A DNA stretch of 64,000 nucleotides from Agrypnia vestita (taxonomy: Eukaryota; Arthropoda; Insecta; Trichoptera; Phryganeidae). The stretch is taken from contig JADDOH010002586.1 of assembly GCA_016648135.1 (NCBI GenBank), positions 1 through 64,000 on the forward strand, given 5' to 3'. This document shows, piece after piece, positions 42,351 to 54,176 of this stretch. The translations under genes were made by a program, and so were the position numbers. The notes below the pieces were generated by a model. It ran no database searches. It was not told where the DNA came from and worked only from the letters and a program-made list of their open reading frames with translations. Position 1 is the stretch's first letter, and each line of letters opens with the position of its first letter.

Positions 42351-42756
42351 GATTAAAAAATAAGTGTTTTTATTTTCATATGTCAAATAAAATGGTTAAT
42401 TTTTTTTTTGAAAACATAACTTTGGTTTAATCCCTTTGTTAGTAAATCCAGGCATTGATCTTTCTTTTGTATGGATTAGATCATTATCCATAAAGGTACT
42501 CCCCATAATTTACAACTAGATCAATGGATTAGACCTCCAACTGTAATTATAAATGCATTATTTAATTCAATAACCAAAAATATCATACGGATGTAACAAA
42601 TGTGTCGGCGCTAATTTGAAAACGAATTACCCATTCTAATATGTAGGTACCTATATAATAAAATACTAGTATTTCATTTGTCATGGGTGTTACATTTCCA
42701 ACATCCTGTCATTTGCCGCGCACTTCATACTAATTATTTTAATACATGTCTGTAGG

Positions 42757-42910
42757 TAGCTTGTTGGTCTAGAGTCTAGAGGTTCAAACTTTCGCCTAGT
42801 GATCCGGTAGACGGTGGTTCTAGCCCCGTTCTAAGAGACTAGTGAAGAGGGACTTGTCACTTACCCAAGACCGATTTATGAGCAATAGCTCCCATATTAA
42901 TTAACATTAA
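42757..42910 (+). repeat. tRNA-derived SINE
   Basis: An A-box-like GGTAGCTTGTTGGTCTAGAG is followed about 55 bases later by the B-box-like GGTGGTTCTAGCCCCG and an unrelated body. It is not a cloverleaf tRNA. Confidence 0.5.
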
Positions 42911-42959
42911 ATATCTTTTTCCATATCCCATATATTCTTACGGTAGAGAAAGTACAAAA

Positions 42960-43690
42960 AAAGTTTATAAGATGAGACATACACGAGAGAGTACGGGCAT
43001 TAAAGTCGTGCTGCAATGTTCTCACCGCGTGCAGGGGCCTATATGGTATTCTTCAAATGATCGTAGACTAAGAGTGAAACTATTAGTGTAAGGCGCTATT
43101 AAGTAGACTCGAGAGTGGCTCGATGATCGGGGGGCCACATGAAAGCAAAAAAGTCTTATGGTGGAGAAAGTCCAAAAGAAGTTTCTGAGATATCTCTACA
43201 TGAGAGAGTACGGGCATTATCCTTGGCTTTACCCAACCGAGTTTCTCCAGGGTATGCTTGGCTACAATAGTTTAGAGAATAGTGGGAATGTGTATTTGAT
43301 TAAGCATTTTTATCGATTGTTGCGCGGTATGATAGATAATCCTGAAATTACGCGAAGCATTGGTTTGTATGTTCCTGATAATTGCCTTAGAGAGCGTCGG
43401 CATAGATTGTTTCACATTCCAATATACAGGACCAACCTGCCGATGGTTATGTCTATTGGAAGATCAACTGATATGCTGAACAATATCACTCTGGACATTA
43501 ATCTATTCCACGTCTCTGAAACAGTTTTCCGAAGCGGGATTCTCCTACACCTTTGATACGAATGATTTTATATATGTTTAATATTTGTTTTTGTCGTTTA
43601 TTTTTCTAACTAATTTATAACATATACGAATGAAATTTATGTTTGTAATTTTATATAAAAAATGAACAAATTTAAATTGAAAATATCGGC
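42960..43690 (+). pseudogene. 5'-truncated LINE copy, ORF2 C-terminus open
   Basis: The open frame at 43158-43556 (132 codons) matches the last part of the ORF2 at 50222-52039: MVEKVQKKFLRYLYMREYGH, then a FHIPIYRTNLPMVM block and ...GILLHL. Upstream (42960-43150) the match is scrambled. The 3' UTR follows to about 43690. Confidence 0.8.
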
Positions 43691-43859
43691 ATTTTAAATG
43701 TTCAATTGGTTATCCACCCCAAGCCTCTTAAACTCATATGAGTGCAAGTGGCGCGAGGAGGTGTCCACACAAAATCTCTTCACTGTCTACCAGGTGCAAG
43801 GATGAGGAGGGGGAAACCTTAGTTATTTTTTTATTAAATAGGATGACAATAACATATAT

Positions 43860-46480
43860 ACATGGAATTCAATAAAATTCATAAAGAAATTAATATATAA
43901 CAATAGGAAACAATACAAGTAATAGAATGAGACATGATACACTTAGTGAGGAAATACAAATAAAACCAAAGAATATGAATCGTAAGAAAAGGTGAAGACA
44001 GAGCCAAGAATATGACATAAAAATGAATACAAAATTACACCGTAGAGACAATTGATAAAAGCGTAATAGTTACACCCGAGAGAAGAAAAAAAGTTGTACA
44101 GAGGATTCGCCAGTCCGGAAAATCACTATTCCAGGAGACCAGTTAGTCCTCTTGTCATAGAACAAGCGTTTAGCTTAGTTTGAAAATGATAATTGAATTA
44201 TTTTTTCTCGTGTGTCGAGAGAAAAATCATGATGGAACACGTTGACTTCGTCTTGATATTTATTTGGTTTACTTTCCGCGACAATAATCCGGTAAATAAA
44301 TAAGGTACAAGGTTTATGTTGCATTAGCTGCGTGGTAAAGAAAATCCAGAAATGGCGTCTCGCGCTTTATAAATTTCGCTCTCTCTTTCTTCCATGTCGT
44401 CTGTCACTCTCGTTCATCGGACAGATGCGTTACAGTAAGAATATCGATATGACACGTATTCTGTGTTTGCATCCTTATTTATTTAAAAGAAGATTATCAA
44501 TTCATGAAGATTGCCTGCTCAACCCATATTGGGTGTTGGCCTCAAGATTAATCGCTATTTTTATTTTTCATTTTTTAACAAAAAGACCAGACAAAAGACC
44601 GACAGGTTGATTAATTAGTCCTAGTATGTCATTAGAGTGGATGCTAAGATAGTTCAAATAGTTACTTACGAGTATAGAGTTATAGAGAAAAAATCTGTAT
44701 ATTAGGTCCTTACCTAGGAAATTTTTTACCTACCGTAGTTTGAAATTCGATTTCTAGCATTCAAAATGGAATTACAAATTTAAATTAATGTCACATTAAA
44801 GCTGTGATATTACTTTTCAAAATTAGTTGGCTCAAATGAATCGATATTATTTTGTCACTTACGTTAAAGGCTGTTGCTAATTCTGATGTGGTTTGAGATG
44901 AATCCGCTTCCACTATAGGTTTCAATTTGTCATTATCGACTATATATAGTCTACGGTCGTCCAAAGGGCTAGTTGATTATTATTTTATTTATCTATTTAT
45001 ATTATTTACTTTTTAAATATCACTAGACACACAAAACGTCTTAAAATACGTTTTTCTTTAGGTTTATTTTCACAATTAATAATACTTATCTAAATATAGC
45101 AAACTAATAATTCATAAACATGACAGTAATTATACACATGACATTAATTCATAGGTAACTTACATCGTGTGATATCAACCACTTTCTGAATTATGCCCTT
45201 GATTTTGGAGTCACTAGCCCTGTGGAAAAGGTGCTTTGTAGTTTGTTCAAGAGCATGGGAACTAAATATTCAAGTATCCTCAGTCCATAATTATTTGTTA
45301 TTCTTGGAAAAATTTATGTCTGATTTGTAGCGCATCTTGTATTTCTGCAACTACCTTTTTGTATATTTCTTTTTCGTGATTTTCTTTTATCTGCAAAAAT
45401 AAAATTAACCCATGAACCGGCAAAATATTGACGGATGAATACACTGATTTAATATTTTGTCATTGTTTGAGGTCAAATTTTCCAGTAGGACAGAGGATGG
45501 AACAGAAGGAGGTCACCAGATGCAGCAGGTTTTCGGAGACGATGATGATGATGAGAATCTCACGGATGAAAGAGTGGTAAAACCGCTTCAATGGTGGCCG
45601 CACAGTGCAGGATAGTGCAGATAGATAAATGGACCGGATTTGAATAAAAAGACAATTGTGCGGAACACGACGGCCTAGCACAATTCCAAAATATCTTGTG
45701 ATGGTCCAGACCCATCGCGTCTCAAGCCGCATACATTGAGCCGGCACCCATCAATCAAAGGCTCGATGCGGCTAACCAAGTCCCAAACGCCAAGAGATAC
45801 ATCACTCTTTCGCCGACCGCCGTAGCCGTCGCAAGGAATATTTCTGTATTAATTAGTTAATTACTGTATAATTTACACCCTGTTTCCATCTGCTTATCCT
45901 ATCTCTGCTAAATCATTTATCACACACACACACGTCACGTCACGTGCCGACAAAAGAATGTCTTTTGACGGGTGGGCATTTTTTCTCATAGCACCTACAC
46001 ACCCACATCCGCTAAAATGCATTCCAGAAATATTTCCGACAATCGCAGGAGTGCTGGAAGATATATGTGCTTACAGGAGATTACAGTTAGTAGGTAAGTG
46101 TAGTGTATAGGAATAAACGTATTTATGCTGATCAAAGGTGAGATATTTATTTAAAACACTACGCATAAGCATTGGCGTTATAAGTGCTTCGTATACTGAA
46201 TCTTTGCTGATTCTGTATATAATGAAATATCAACAACTCGCGCTTATTATGCGTTAATATAATACATTCTACGCATAATTGTGTACCGGAAAACCACGTT
46301 TATTTTCACGACTTTTAATAATTATTGTTTGTCACAAAATATGCGATTTTTTATCATTTTGCGACCCGTGAAGGTTACATCATTTTGTTTTCCGAGCACT
46401 CGACCAAGACATTGTAATATTGAGATAACTACTTAATGACGCACTCCCTTGTGTGTTTGATGTGACGATACAATAATTAT
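43860..46480. other. Long stretch without a gene
   Basis: 44147-44235 repeats 14843-14935. 45470-45840 is a less AT-rich block I cannot place, possibly an old retroelement. Otherwise AT-rich, with no exon I can defend. Confidence 0.35.
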
Positions 46481-47082
46481 ATGTGCGATATATGGCTTGA
46501 CACAATAATTATATATAATACTAGCAGTAAAGCAACAGGCTATGGCCGACTGCTGGCCGCTTCGAGGCTTTTGGTAATTGCTTGCTTCTTAGCTCTATGG
46601 TCGGCTGTGATGGACGCATTTTGTCTTGGTGTCTATAGCAAACTGCTCGCTGTAAGTCATTTAGCGGCCAGTTGACGTGTTCGATGGGCAAATCAAAAAT
46701 AAAATTGATTTAAAAAAAAATACACATCGATTTCTTTCTCGTTAAATGCCATTCTGGAAGTGACTTAAAGTATATATAATATTTCTATACATTAAATTAA
46801 ATTTAAATATATTATTAAATAATGTACTTATATCTCGCATCCTTAACATATCGTTATTTTTTAAAACTGGAAATGGTAATTTCTCGCAATACCAAAGGTA
46901 CCCGGGTACTCAACTTGGGTGGATATCCCCATACATTATTTTGTTTTGAATGTCACAATTTAACTTATTTAAATAATGGGGATCCAAATGCATCTGATAC
47001 CAGCATCCGGCATTTATGAATAAAATTATTTAATATAATTAAACGGATTAACTTTGTTTATCGCCACTTAATTTTTTTTTTG

Positions 47083-47128
47083 GTAAAACCAACCGGTTTT
47101 GATACAACGTTTCTTCATCAGAGTATAC
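47083..47128 (-). ncRNA. Hammerhead-like motif H7, core mutated
   Basis: The minus strand reads CTCTGATGA, AGAAACGTTGTATC, then AAAACCGGTT-GGTTTTACC. CTGATGA is intact but GAAAC has become AAAAC. Confidence 0.55.
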
Positions 47129-47419
47129 TTAATACTAATTAAACTTTACAAAATTATAAACAATCGTACATCAGTGTCAAGTATCCAAATTTAATGGAGT
47201 AAATAGTGGGGGGTGCGAAAGAAACAGGTGATAGGGTGAAAGGGAACATATTCAAGATAGGACTGTAAGTTAGATTTTTTGGTTGTTTAAAAAAAAATCT
47301 AACGTTCCCTTTCACCCTATCGCCTGTTTCTTTCGCACCCCCCTCTATTTACCCCCATTTGGACACTTGACACTGAAGTATGATTGTTTATAATTTGTAA
47401 AGTTTAATTAGTATTAAGT

Positions 47420-47462
47420 ATACCCTGACGAAGGAACGTTGTTTCCGAAACCGGTTGGTTTT
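47420..47462 (+). ncRNA. Hammerhead ribozyme motif H8
   Basis: TACC-CTGACGA, stem II GGAA...TTCC, GAAACCGGTT, then GGTT. The core is intact, stem III is ACCGGT, and stem I has three pairs (ACC/GGT). Confidence 0.65.
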
Positions 47463-48195
47463 ACCAAAAAAAAAATTTAGTGGTGATAAACAAAGTTAAT
47501 TCTTTTAATTATATTCATAATGAATAACCACAAGGTTATAGAAAAATACAACAGTATAAAATTATTTAAACTTGAAGTCGAAAATGGGCACCCGGGTACC
47601 TGGGTATTAACATAAATGTTGAAACATTTAACATCATATTGGAATAATAAGGTATCATCTGACACATTGGTCTAATTTGACATTTTTATATGAACATTTG
47701 TAAAATAATTTTCTCCTTAAAACTATGAATTTATTCTATGAATGAATTTATGCTATGAAAAAAATCGTTTTAAACAGAAAGATATTTTTAAAAAATGCAT
47801 CGCCGACTGACTCCTAGATACCCATGGAACTAGAAACAACCTACGTTCAGAGATGGCAGCTCATTCGTTCATATTCCAAAATGAGAATACCTACTACCAG
47901 GACACAGAATAGATAGGTATGTACAGAGTTGAACTAAACATTCTCTAGGCGAGGGGACTGCAAACAGCGGAAGTATGTCGCATATATTTAAGACACACCT
48001 ATAATGCAGTTAATTTATGTAATCTTACACAATTAAATAAACAAACAAATAACCAAATCATTTTTGCAAATAACTTACATTTTGAATTTGTATTTACATT
48101 AGTTTATAATAAGTTAACAATATTTTTATATGCAGGTGTGTTCTAACAACACAGTTACCGGATTTTGTCCCCAGGGGAATGATTAATTAATTAAG

Positions 48196-48655
48196 ATAAA
48201 TTATAGAAGTCTCACAGAGACGAAGCTATGAATATGAGAAACGTGTGTAGAAGTCTTTTTTATGCGAAAGCCCAGGGCTCTCAACCTATATGAGCTGGTT
48301 TAAATGATCACTTTTCACAATGCAACGTTCACCAATACCATCGTAAAAACATCCACATATTATCAAATTTTAAAGTTCTATATATGTTCAAATCTGAGAA
48401 TCTTTCGATTATTTTAATGGAATATGCTAGAGACACCTGTAGTCTTTTCTCATGAATTATAGTATACATAGATATTCGCAACTCATAATGATACCTCTAT
48501 ATTTAAAAAAAATATATTTTTATAAAAATATTATTATTTCAGCTCATACAGATTGTAAGGCCTGGGCTATCGTATAAAAATACTTCCACACACGTTTCTC
48601 ATATTCATAGCTTCGTCCAAGTGAAACTTCTATAATTTATTTTCATTTATAATTA
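48196..48655. repeat. Inverted pair of GACGAAGCTATGAATATG repeats
   Basis: GAAGTCTCACAGAGACGAAG and CTATGAATATGAGAAACGTG at 48209-48258 are mirrored at 48583-48640. A third copy abuts the element at 53116. It resembles the repeat at 22380 and may be another Penelope-like terminal repeat. Confidence 0.55.
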
Positions 48656-48689
48656 ATTATTCAACTCTCGTTTTTTTTATTATTTTAAT

Positions 48690-48872
48690 GTCTTTACTTC
48701 AGTGATGGTTAAACCGTCATTTTAACCGGTTATTTTCGGAACAGTTATTAAGGATTTTTATGTGATGGTTTCCCGTCGAATTGCAATAAATCAGTTGCCA
48801 ATCATCGACGCAATCAGATACAAATCTCAAATAACGGTTAGTATGTCATCGGTTAAATACCATCGCTATTTT
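48690..48872 (+). repeat. Dispersed repeat shared with 53225-53350
   Basis: AGTGATGGTTAAACCGTC, TTTAACCGGTTATTTTCGGA and ATCAGATACAAATCTCAAAT recur at both sites. Confidence 0.5.
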
Positions 48873-48951
48873 TTTTATTTAATTGATAATGTATATGATA
48901 TTTTATTCCAAAGTTACCTTGAAAATATTTACAATAATTTTTTTTTGTATG

Positions 48952-49479
48952 TATACAGGGTTATTTGTAAAACATTAATAACCTCGCAGGGCTGTATTTC
49001 TGCCTTAGTTATGAATCGAAAATGTTCAAGCTATTATGACCTAATATCAATAGTTAAGGAGATATGCGGCATCAAATTTTGCATTTTTTTTTTCAATATT
49101 TCTGACTTATTTTTTGCAAAACGTTAGACTACCATTAAAGTAACTCATATAAATTCATTCGTTTCAATACAAGTTAAATAAAATGATAAAAACCCCGAAA
49201 AAATTCCATTTGGAATGTTTTCCAATTGGAATTCGAAGGTTTTTATTTTTTTATTTGTCTTGTACAAAAAGGAATGAATTTTTTATATTCGATATAAGTT
49301 ACTGTAATGATAGTCCAACGTTTTACAAAAAATAAGTCAAAATATTGAAAAAAAATTGATGTCGCATATCTCCTTAACTATTGATATTAGGTCATAATAG
49401 CTTGAACATTTTCGACTCATAATCAAGGCAGGAATATGGGCCTGCGAGGTTATTAATGTTTTACAAATAACCCTGTATA
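48952..49479. mobile_element. Foldback MITE, near-complete copy
   Basis: GTATACAGGGTTATTTG and CAAATAACCCTGTATAC ends and paired arms. The flanks are consistent with a TA target. Confidence 0.85.
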
Positions 49480-49714
49480 CCTCACCAAAAAGAATTACGA
49501 TTCTTATGTGTGGTGAGGGATAACCACTTACAATCATATAGGTAGGTAATCTAATTTATTTGACAATGAAAAAGTTAAGATATTATTTATCTAATATATC
49601 AAAAATCTTAATTAATAATACAATACATAGAGTAAGCAGTCAAGTAAATAATAATATAGAATAAGTAGTCAAAAGAGACCAAACTCAATCACAAAAGACA
49701 ATTCTACAATAAAT

Positions 49715-49905
49715 GAAAACCCACACAAGGCGCAACCGCAAAACATTCACCGTCATGCAAAATACATTGAACAAATCAAGTAATTGTACAGGTATCTTCA
49801 TAGATTCGAGGGAAGTATTCGACAGTATCTCCCACGAACAACTCGTATCAGAACCAAAAGAGAACGGGACTGACCTAACGCCCCCAAACTGGCAGAAAGC
49901 CTGTT
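49715..49905 (+). pseudogene. Reverse transcriptase fragment (GIFIDSREVFDSISHEQLV)
   Basis: The segment corresponds to the first catalytic-Asp region of a non-LTR RT (consensus GIFLDFSKAFDTVDH). The neighbouring sequence is unrelated. Confidence 0.55.
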
Positions 49906-50039
49906 CTAAGGTTTTCACGGCCACTCAGAATCTTCATGTTTGTGTTTTCAATTTTTCAATTTCAATTTTTTATTTATTACATAATATGTACATTACAAAC
50001 ATTATGTTCAATGCATACATATTATTAACTTACATCTAA

Positions 50040-50155
50040 AAATATACATATACACATATACATACACATCCATATACACATATACATAAACACATATGTA
50101 TACATACATACACATATACATATACATACATACATACACACACATATACATATTG
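50040..50155 (+). repeat. (CATATA/CATACA)n microsatellite
   Basis: Alternating CATATACATACACATATAC units follow the 3' end of the LINE to its right and may derive from its tail. Confidence 0.7.
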
Positions 50156-50221
50156 TGTATTAAAATACTAATTTATTATTAAACAATTATTAAACAATTA
50201 GAAGTGACCTGTATAATCTGG

Positions 50222-52039
50222 TCAAAGGTGTAGGAGAATCCTGCTTCGGAAAACCCCCTCAGACACATGGAATATATCAATATCCAAAGCGATCTTGTTC
50301 AGCATAGCTGTAGCTTTTCCAACAGGCATAACCATCGGCAGGTTGGTCCTGTATATTGGAATGTGAAACAATCTATGCTGACGATGTCTAAGGTAATTAT
50401 CAGGAACATACAAACCAATGCTCTGCATAATTTCAGTATTGTCGATCATACCGCGCAACAATCGATAAAAGTGTGTAATCAAATACACATTCCTTCTAGT
50501 CTCTAAACTATTGTAGCCAAGCATACCCTGGAGAAACTCGGTTGGGTAAAGCCAAGGATAATGCCCGTACTCTCTCATGTAGAGATATCTCAGAAACTTC
50601 TTTTGGACTTTCTCCACCATAAGAGAGTACTTGCTCTCATGTGGCCCCCAGATCATCGAGCCACTCTCGAGTCTACTCCGCACCAAGGAGTTGTAAAGAG
50701 TTCTCAGTACGCGGGTATTCTCGAAAACCCTGGCAGTACGCAGAACAAATCCTAACATTCTCAGAGCATTACCACTGATCGTCTCTATGTGATCGTGAAA
50801 TGTCAGGCTGCTTACAAATTTAACACCTAGATCTTTAACATTCGATGTTCTTGTCAGATTTTGGTCGTTCATTTTGTAGCGAAAAAATAGAGTTTTTTGG
50901 GCCCTAGTGAAGGATGTAACCGAACACTTGGAAACATTAAACAAAAGTTTATTTCGTCTTCCCCATTCACATATATTTGATATATCTGTTTGGAGAAGAT
51001 GAAAATCGTCCAAAGTTGACACCTTTAAGAAAAGCTTTAAGTCATCCGCAAATAACAGAAAGCGCGAGTTTAAAATTACATTTTTTATATTATTGATAAA
51101 AATCGAGAACAACAATGGACCCAGGTTAGATCCTTGCGGGACACCCGAGAAGGTATAGAAGCACTCTGACGCGAATAGACCGTAGGAGATGTATTGGTTC
51201 CTATTTTGGAGGTAGCTCGCCATAAATTTTAGCATACCATCCGAGAAACCAATCTCATACAACCTTTTCAATAAGACATCATGGTTGACTGTATCAAAGG
51301 CTTTGGCGAAGTCATTATATGAACAGTCTACCTGATGTCCCGCGTCCAGAGCTTCCGTGACATAATTTGTGAAAATCATCAGATTGGTCTCAACCGAGCG
51401 GCCCTTCCTGAATCCATGTTGTTCATCAATTATAAACGGCTCTACTCGGGAAGCGACGGTTTTACTTATTATAATTTCAAATACCTTAGCTGGTGCAGAG
51501 AGAACAGCTACAGGTCTATAATTTTCTACGGATAACTTAGAACCACTCTTGTGTATGGGAGTAACTTTTGACGTCTTCCATGTTTCCGGGAAGACCCCTG
51601 TATTTACAGAAAGATTAAACAAAAAACATAGCGGTTTTTTTATCAGTTCCACACAGCCTTTTAAGAAGAATGTTGGAATGAGATCTGGCCCAAGAGAATG
51701 GGTATTACTTAGATTTTTAATAGTGTCGGCCACATCCTTTTCATTGATATATTGAACATCAATAGACTGTGCACCGATCGGAGAACATGTTTTAGCAATA
51801 TTAATATCGAGAAGCGGAGGTTCATTACTATAGACTGTTTTAAAATGACCTGCAAACGCCTCGGAAATATCTGCACCCCGTACCATTTTTTCGCCCCAAG
51901 TCATGGAATCAATATTCCCACCATCCGCTTTTTGGGATTTTATATAGGCCCAGAACGTATTAGGGTATTTTAGAATATTGTTTTCCATCCCGGAAATGAA
52001 CTCTCGGTGTGCCAATCGAATGCTACGTCTTACGATAGA
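50222..52039 (-). mobile_element. Non-LTR retrotransposon, 597-codon open RT frame
   Basis: The minus frame is open from about 52015 (continuing in frame to about 52039) to the stop at 50222. It has the RT blocks in order: HKSGSKLSVENYRPVAVLS, QHGFRKGRSVETNL, YNDFAKAFDTVNHDVLL, FSGVPQGSNLGPLLFSIFIN, LLFADDLKLF, then a long C-terminal region. YNDF and FADD, the catalytic motifs, are present. The endonuclease and ORF1 are missing because the copy ends at a hairpin element at 52040. The layout is jockey/CR1-like. With no stops in 1.8 kb this is a young insertion. Relatives lie at 30735 and 42960. Confidence 0.9.
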
Positions 52040-52177
52040 TTTTCTGGGGTATTATGCCGTGTTGTTACGACCTTTCGGGCCTACGTTTCGGATCCCGTTG
52101 CAGGGTGATGGACCCTGCAATGGGATCTGAAACGTCGGCCCGAAAGTCGTTACATCACGGCATAATACCCCAGAAAA
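52040..52177. repeat. 138-bp hairpin element
   Basis: TTTTCTGGGGTATTATGCCG at the left pairs with CGGCATAATACCCCAGAAAA at the right, and pairing continues through CTTTCGGGCC and CGTTTC to a short loop. It marks the exact break of the LINE. Confidence 0.75.
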
Positions 52178-52249
52178 CACAAACCTGGAGGGCAGAAAGC
52201 CACTCACCGAATATACCCCAGACAGTCAGATCGAATGAATCTCCATGTA

Positions 52250-52345
52250 ATTCACGAATAGGTTAATTTGGATTCTCCCAAGGTACGGTCCCCAGAGCTC
52301 TACCATTTCTCACTCACGTAAACGACACGTCTGAACAAGATCAAC
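52250..52345 (+). pseudogene. Reverse transcriptase scrap (SQGTVPRALPFLTHVND)
   Basis: It matches the PQGTVLGPLLF motif of non-LTR RTs with several substitutions. It is a fragment of another element, opposite in orientation to the large LINE. Confidence 0.5.
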
Positions 52346-52404
52346 GTTGAAAATCAAGCATTCCACGCAGACTCTATTTCCAGGATTTATTTTTATAAGC
52401 GTTG

Positions 52405-52445
52405 TATCCTGGTGAAGGGATCGTTGGCCTCGAAACGTGTTGATA
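52405..52445 (+). ncRNA. Hammerhead-like motif H3
   Basis: TATC-CTGGTGA, AGGGATCGTTGGCCTC, GAAACGTGTT-GATA. Stem I (TATC/GATA) is intact. The core has one substitution (CTGGTGA). Confidence 0.55.
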
Positions 52446-52492
52446 ATTCAATAATTAATTTTAATAATTTTTACTGTTGACTAATCATATAT

Positions 52493-53115
52493 CGACGGCT
52501 CCTACGTATAATATCGTAACCCACAAATCGACGATTTTTAGTTTTTTGTGTATTTCATATGTATTTAATTATATCTTTATTTCCAAGAAAGAAAAAAAAT
52601 ATTTTGCAATAAATAACGTTTTTTTCGGACGTATTTTATCGTATCTCAAACAATCACACATTTTTTACGAAGTATACTATCGTACGTAACACTTACGATA
52701 ATTTGCGTTGGAAAATAACATAAGATAATTTTATCGTATGTAACACTTACGATAACATACGTTGGAAAATAACATAAGATAATTATCGTATGTAACACTT
52801 ACGATAATATGCGTGAGAAAATAACATAAGAAATTATCGTATGTAACACTTACGTTATTTTACGTCGCGTCTTTTCGGAAGTAAAATGTTGGAAGTCATT
52901 TATACGATATTTTACGTGTGAGCATTTCTACAAAAACCTTTAATAATTTCGACTTTTTGTGATTATTTATGGAACTACAGAATAAAGTAAAATATTGAAA
53001 CGAAATTTCAAAAAATTGGGCAATATTTAGATTGATACCGGACGAAAATATGTTCAAATCCTTCTCCTGTAAAATTGAATATTGTGGGTTACGATATTAT
53101 ACGTAGGAGCCGTCG
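52493..53115. mobile_element. 623-bp element with perfect 34-bp inverted ends
   Basis: CGACGGCTCCTACGTATAAT and the following 14 bases are repeated exactly in reverse at 53082-53115. It is inserted in a hammerhead-bearing terminal repeat. No target duplication is obvious and no ORF is present. Confidence 0.75.
52676..52862 (+). repeat. About 55-bp internal tandem repeat, 3 to 4 copies
   Basis: Units start CGTATGTAACACTTACGATA and continue with GTTGGAAAATAACATAAGAT. They form the sub-terminal array of the 623-bp element. Confidence 0.7.
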
Positions 53116-53376
53116 AAATATTTCCACACACGTTTCCCATATTCATAGCTTCGTCTATGCGAAACTTCTATAATTTATTTTAATTTATAATTAAATAAAG
53201 ATGCACGGATATACATATCTTTTTATTTTTTTAATGGCTTTACATTAGTGATGGTAAAACTGTTGTTTTAACCGGTTATTTTCAGAACGGCAATTCGGAC
53301 GCAATCAGATACAAATCTCAAATAACGGTTAGTGTGTCGCCGGTTAAAATTCCAGGATTCATTTTTGTATGCGCTG

Positions 53377-53415
53377 TATCCTGATCAAGGCCGTTGGCCT
53401 CGAAACATGTTGATA
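53377..53415 (+). ncRNA. Hammerhead-like motif H4
   Basis: TATC-CTGATCA, AGGCCGTTGGCCT, GAAACATGTT-GATA. Stems I, II and III pair. The core has G8 changed to C (CTGATCA). It is a direct repeat of H3, 970 bp downstream, and both share the TTTTTACTGTTGACTAATCA tail. Confidence 0.55.
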
Positions 53416-53636
53416 ATTCAATAATTATTGGATAATTAATTTTATTAATTTTTACTGTTGACTAATCAGATATATTGCTCTACATTTGACAAATTTGATG
53501 ACGTCATAAGTCGCTTTGTGCAACGCGGAACAAGCACATTTAATGAGTGTGTCGCCCATTCCATTGTTCGCCAGTATCACACGAGCAGCTATTTGTTTAT
53601 TGTTTATCTGGTCGCGGTGGCTACCTGCCCACGAAC

Positions 53637-54176
53637 TATACAGGGTTATTTGGAAAACATTAATAACCTCGCAGGAGTATATTCCTGCCGTGATTACGAG
53701 TCGAAAATGTTCAAGCAATCATGACCTAATATCAACAGTTACGGAGATATGCGGCATCAAAGTTTGCATTTTTTTTTTTCAATATTTCTGAATTATTTTT
53801 TGTAAAACGTTGGACTATCGTTACAGTAACTTAGAACGAATATAAAAAATTCATTCACTTTAATATAAGTCAAATAAAATAATAAAAACCTGCGAATTCC
53901 AATTGGAATGTTTTCCAATTGGAATTTTTTCAAGGTTTTTATCATTTTATTTAACTTGTATTGAATTTTTAGTAATCGATATGAGTTACTGTAATGATAG
54001 TCCAACGTTTTACAAAAAATAAGTCAGAAATATTTAAAAAAAAATGCAAACTTTGATGTCGCATATCTCCATAACTGTTGATATTAGGACATAATAGCTT
54101 CAGCATTTTCGATTCATAATCAAGGCAGGAATATAGTCCTGCGAGGTTATTAATGTTTTACAAATAACCCTGTATA
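53637..54176. mobile_element. Foldback MITE, near-complete copy
   Basis: CTATACAGGGTTATTTG and CAAATAACCCTGTATA ends. The arms pair across the AATTGGAATGTTTTCCAATT centre. Confidence 0.85.

Larger units (their letters stand above)
47060..47490. mobile_element. Palindromic pair of hammerhead-bearing terminal repeats
   Basis: Two arms of about 190 bp are inverted copies around 47270 (AGGGTGAAAGGGAAC / GTTCCCTTTCACCCT near the centre). Each outer end carries a hammerhead motif, H7 on minus and H8 on plus. No coding sequence lies between them. Confidence 0.7.

Noticed and set aside
45460..45747. 95-codon minus frame (MRLETRWVWTITRYFG)
   Set aside because: It lies in a less AT-rich block that I cannot identify. 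No splice or family evidence, possibly an old retroelement.
46481..46675. Plus frame with a hydrophobic segment and a GTAAGT inside
   Set aside because: No partner exon, no promoter and no homologue known to me. Short palindromes nearby suggest a repeat.
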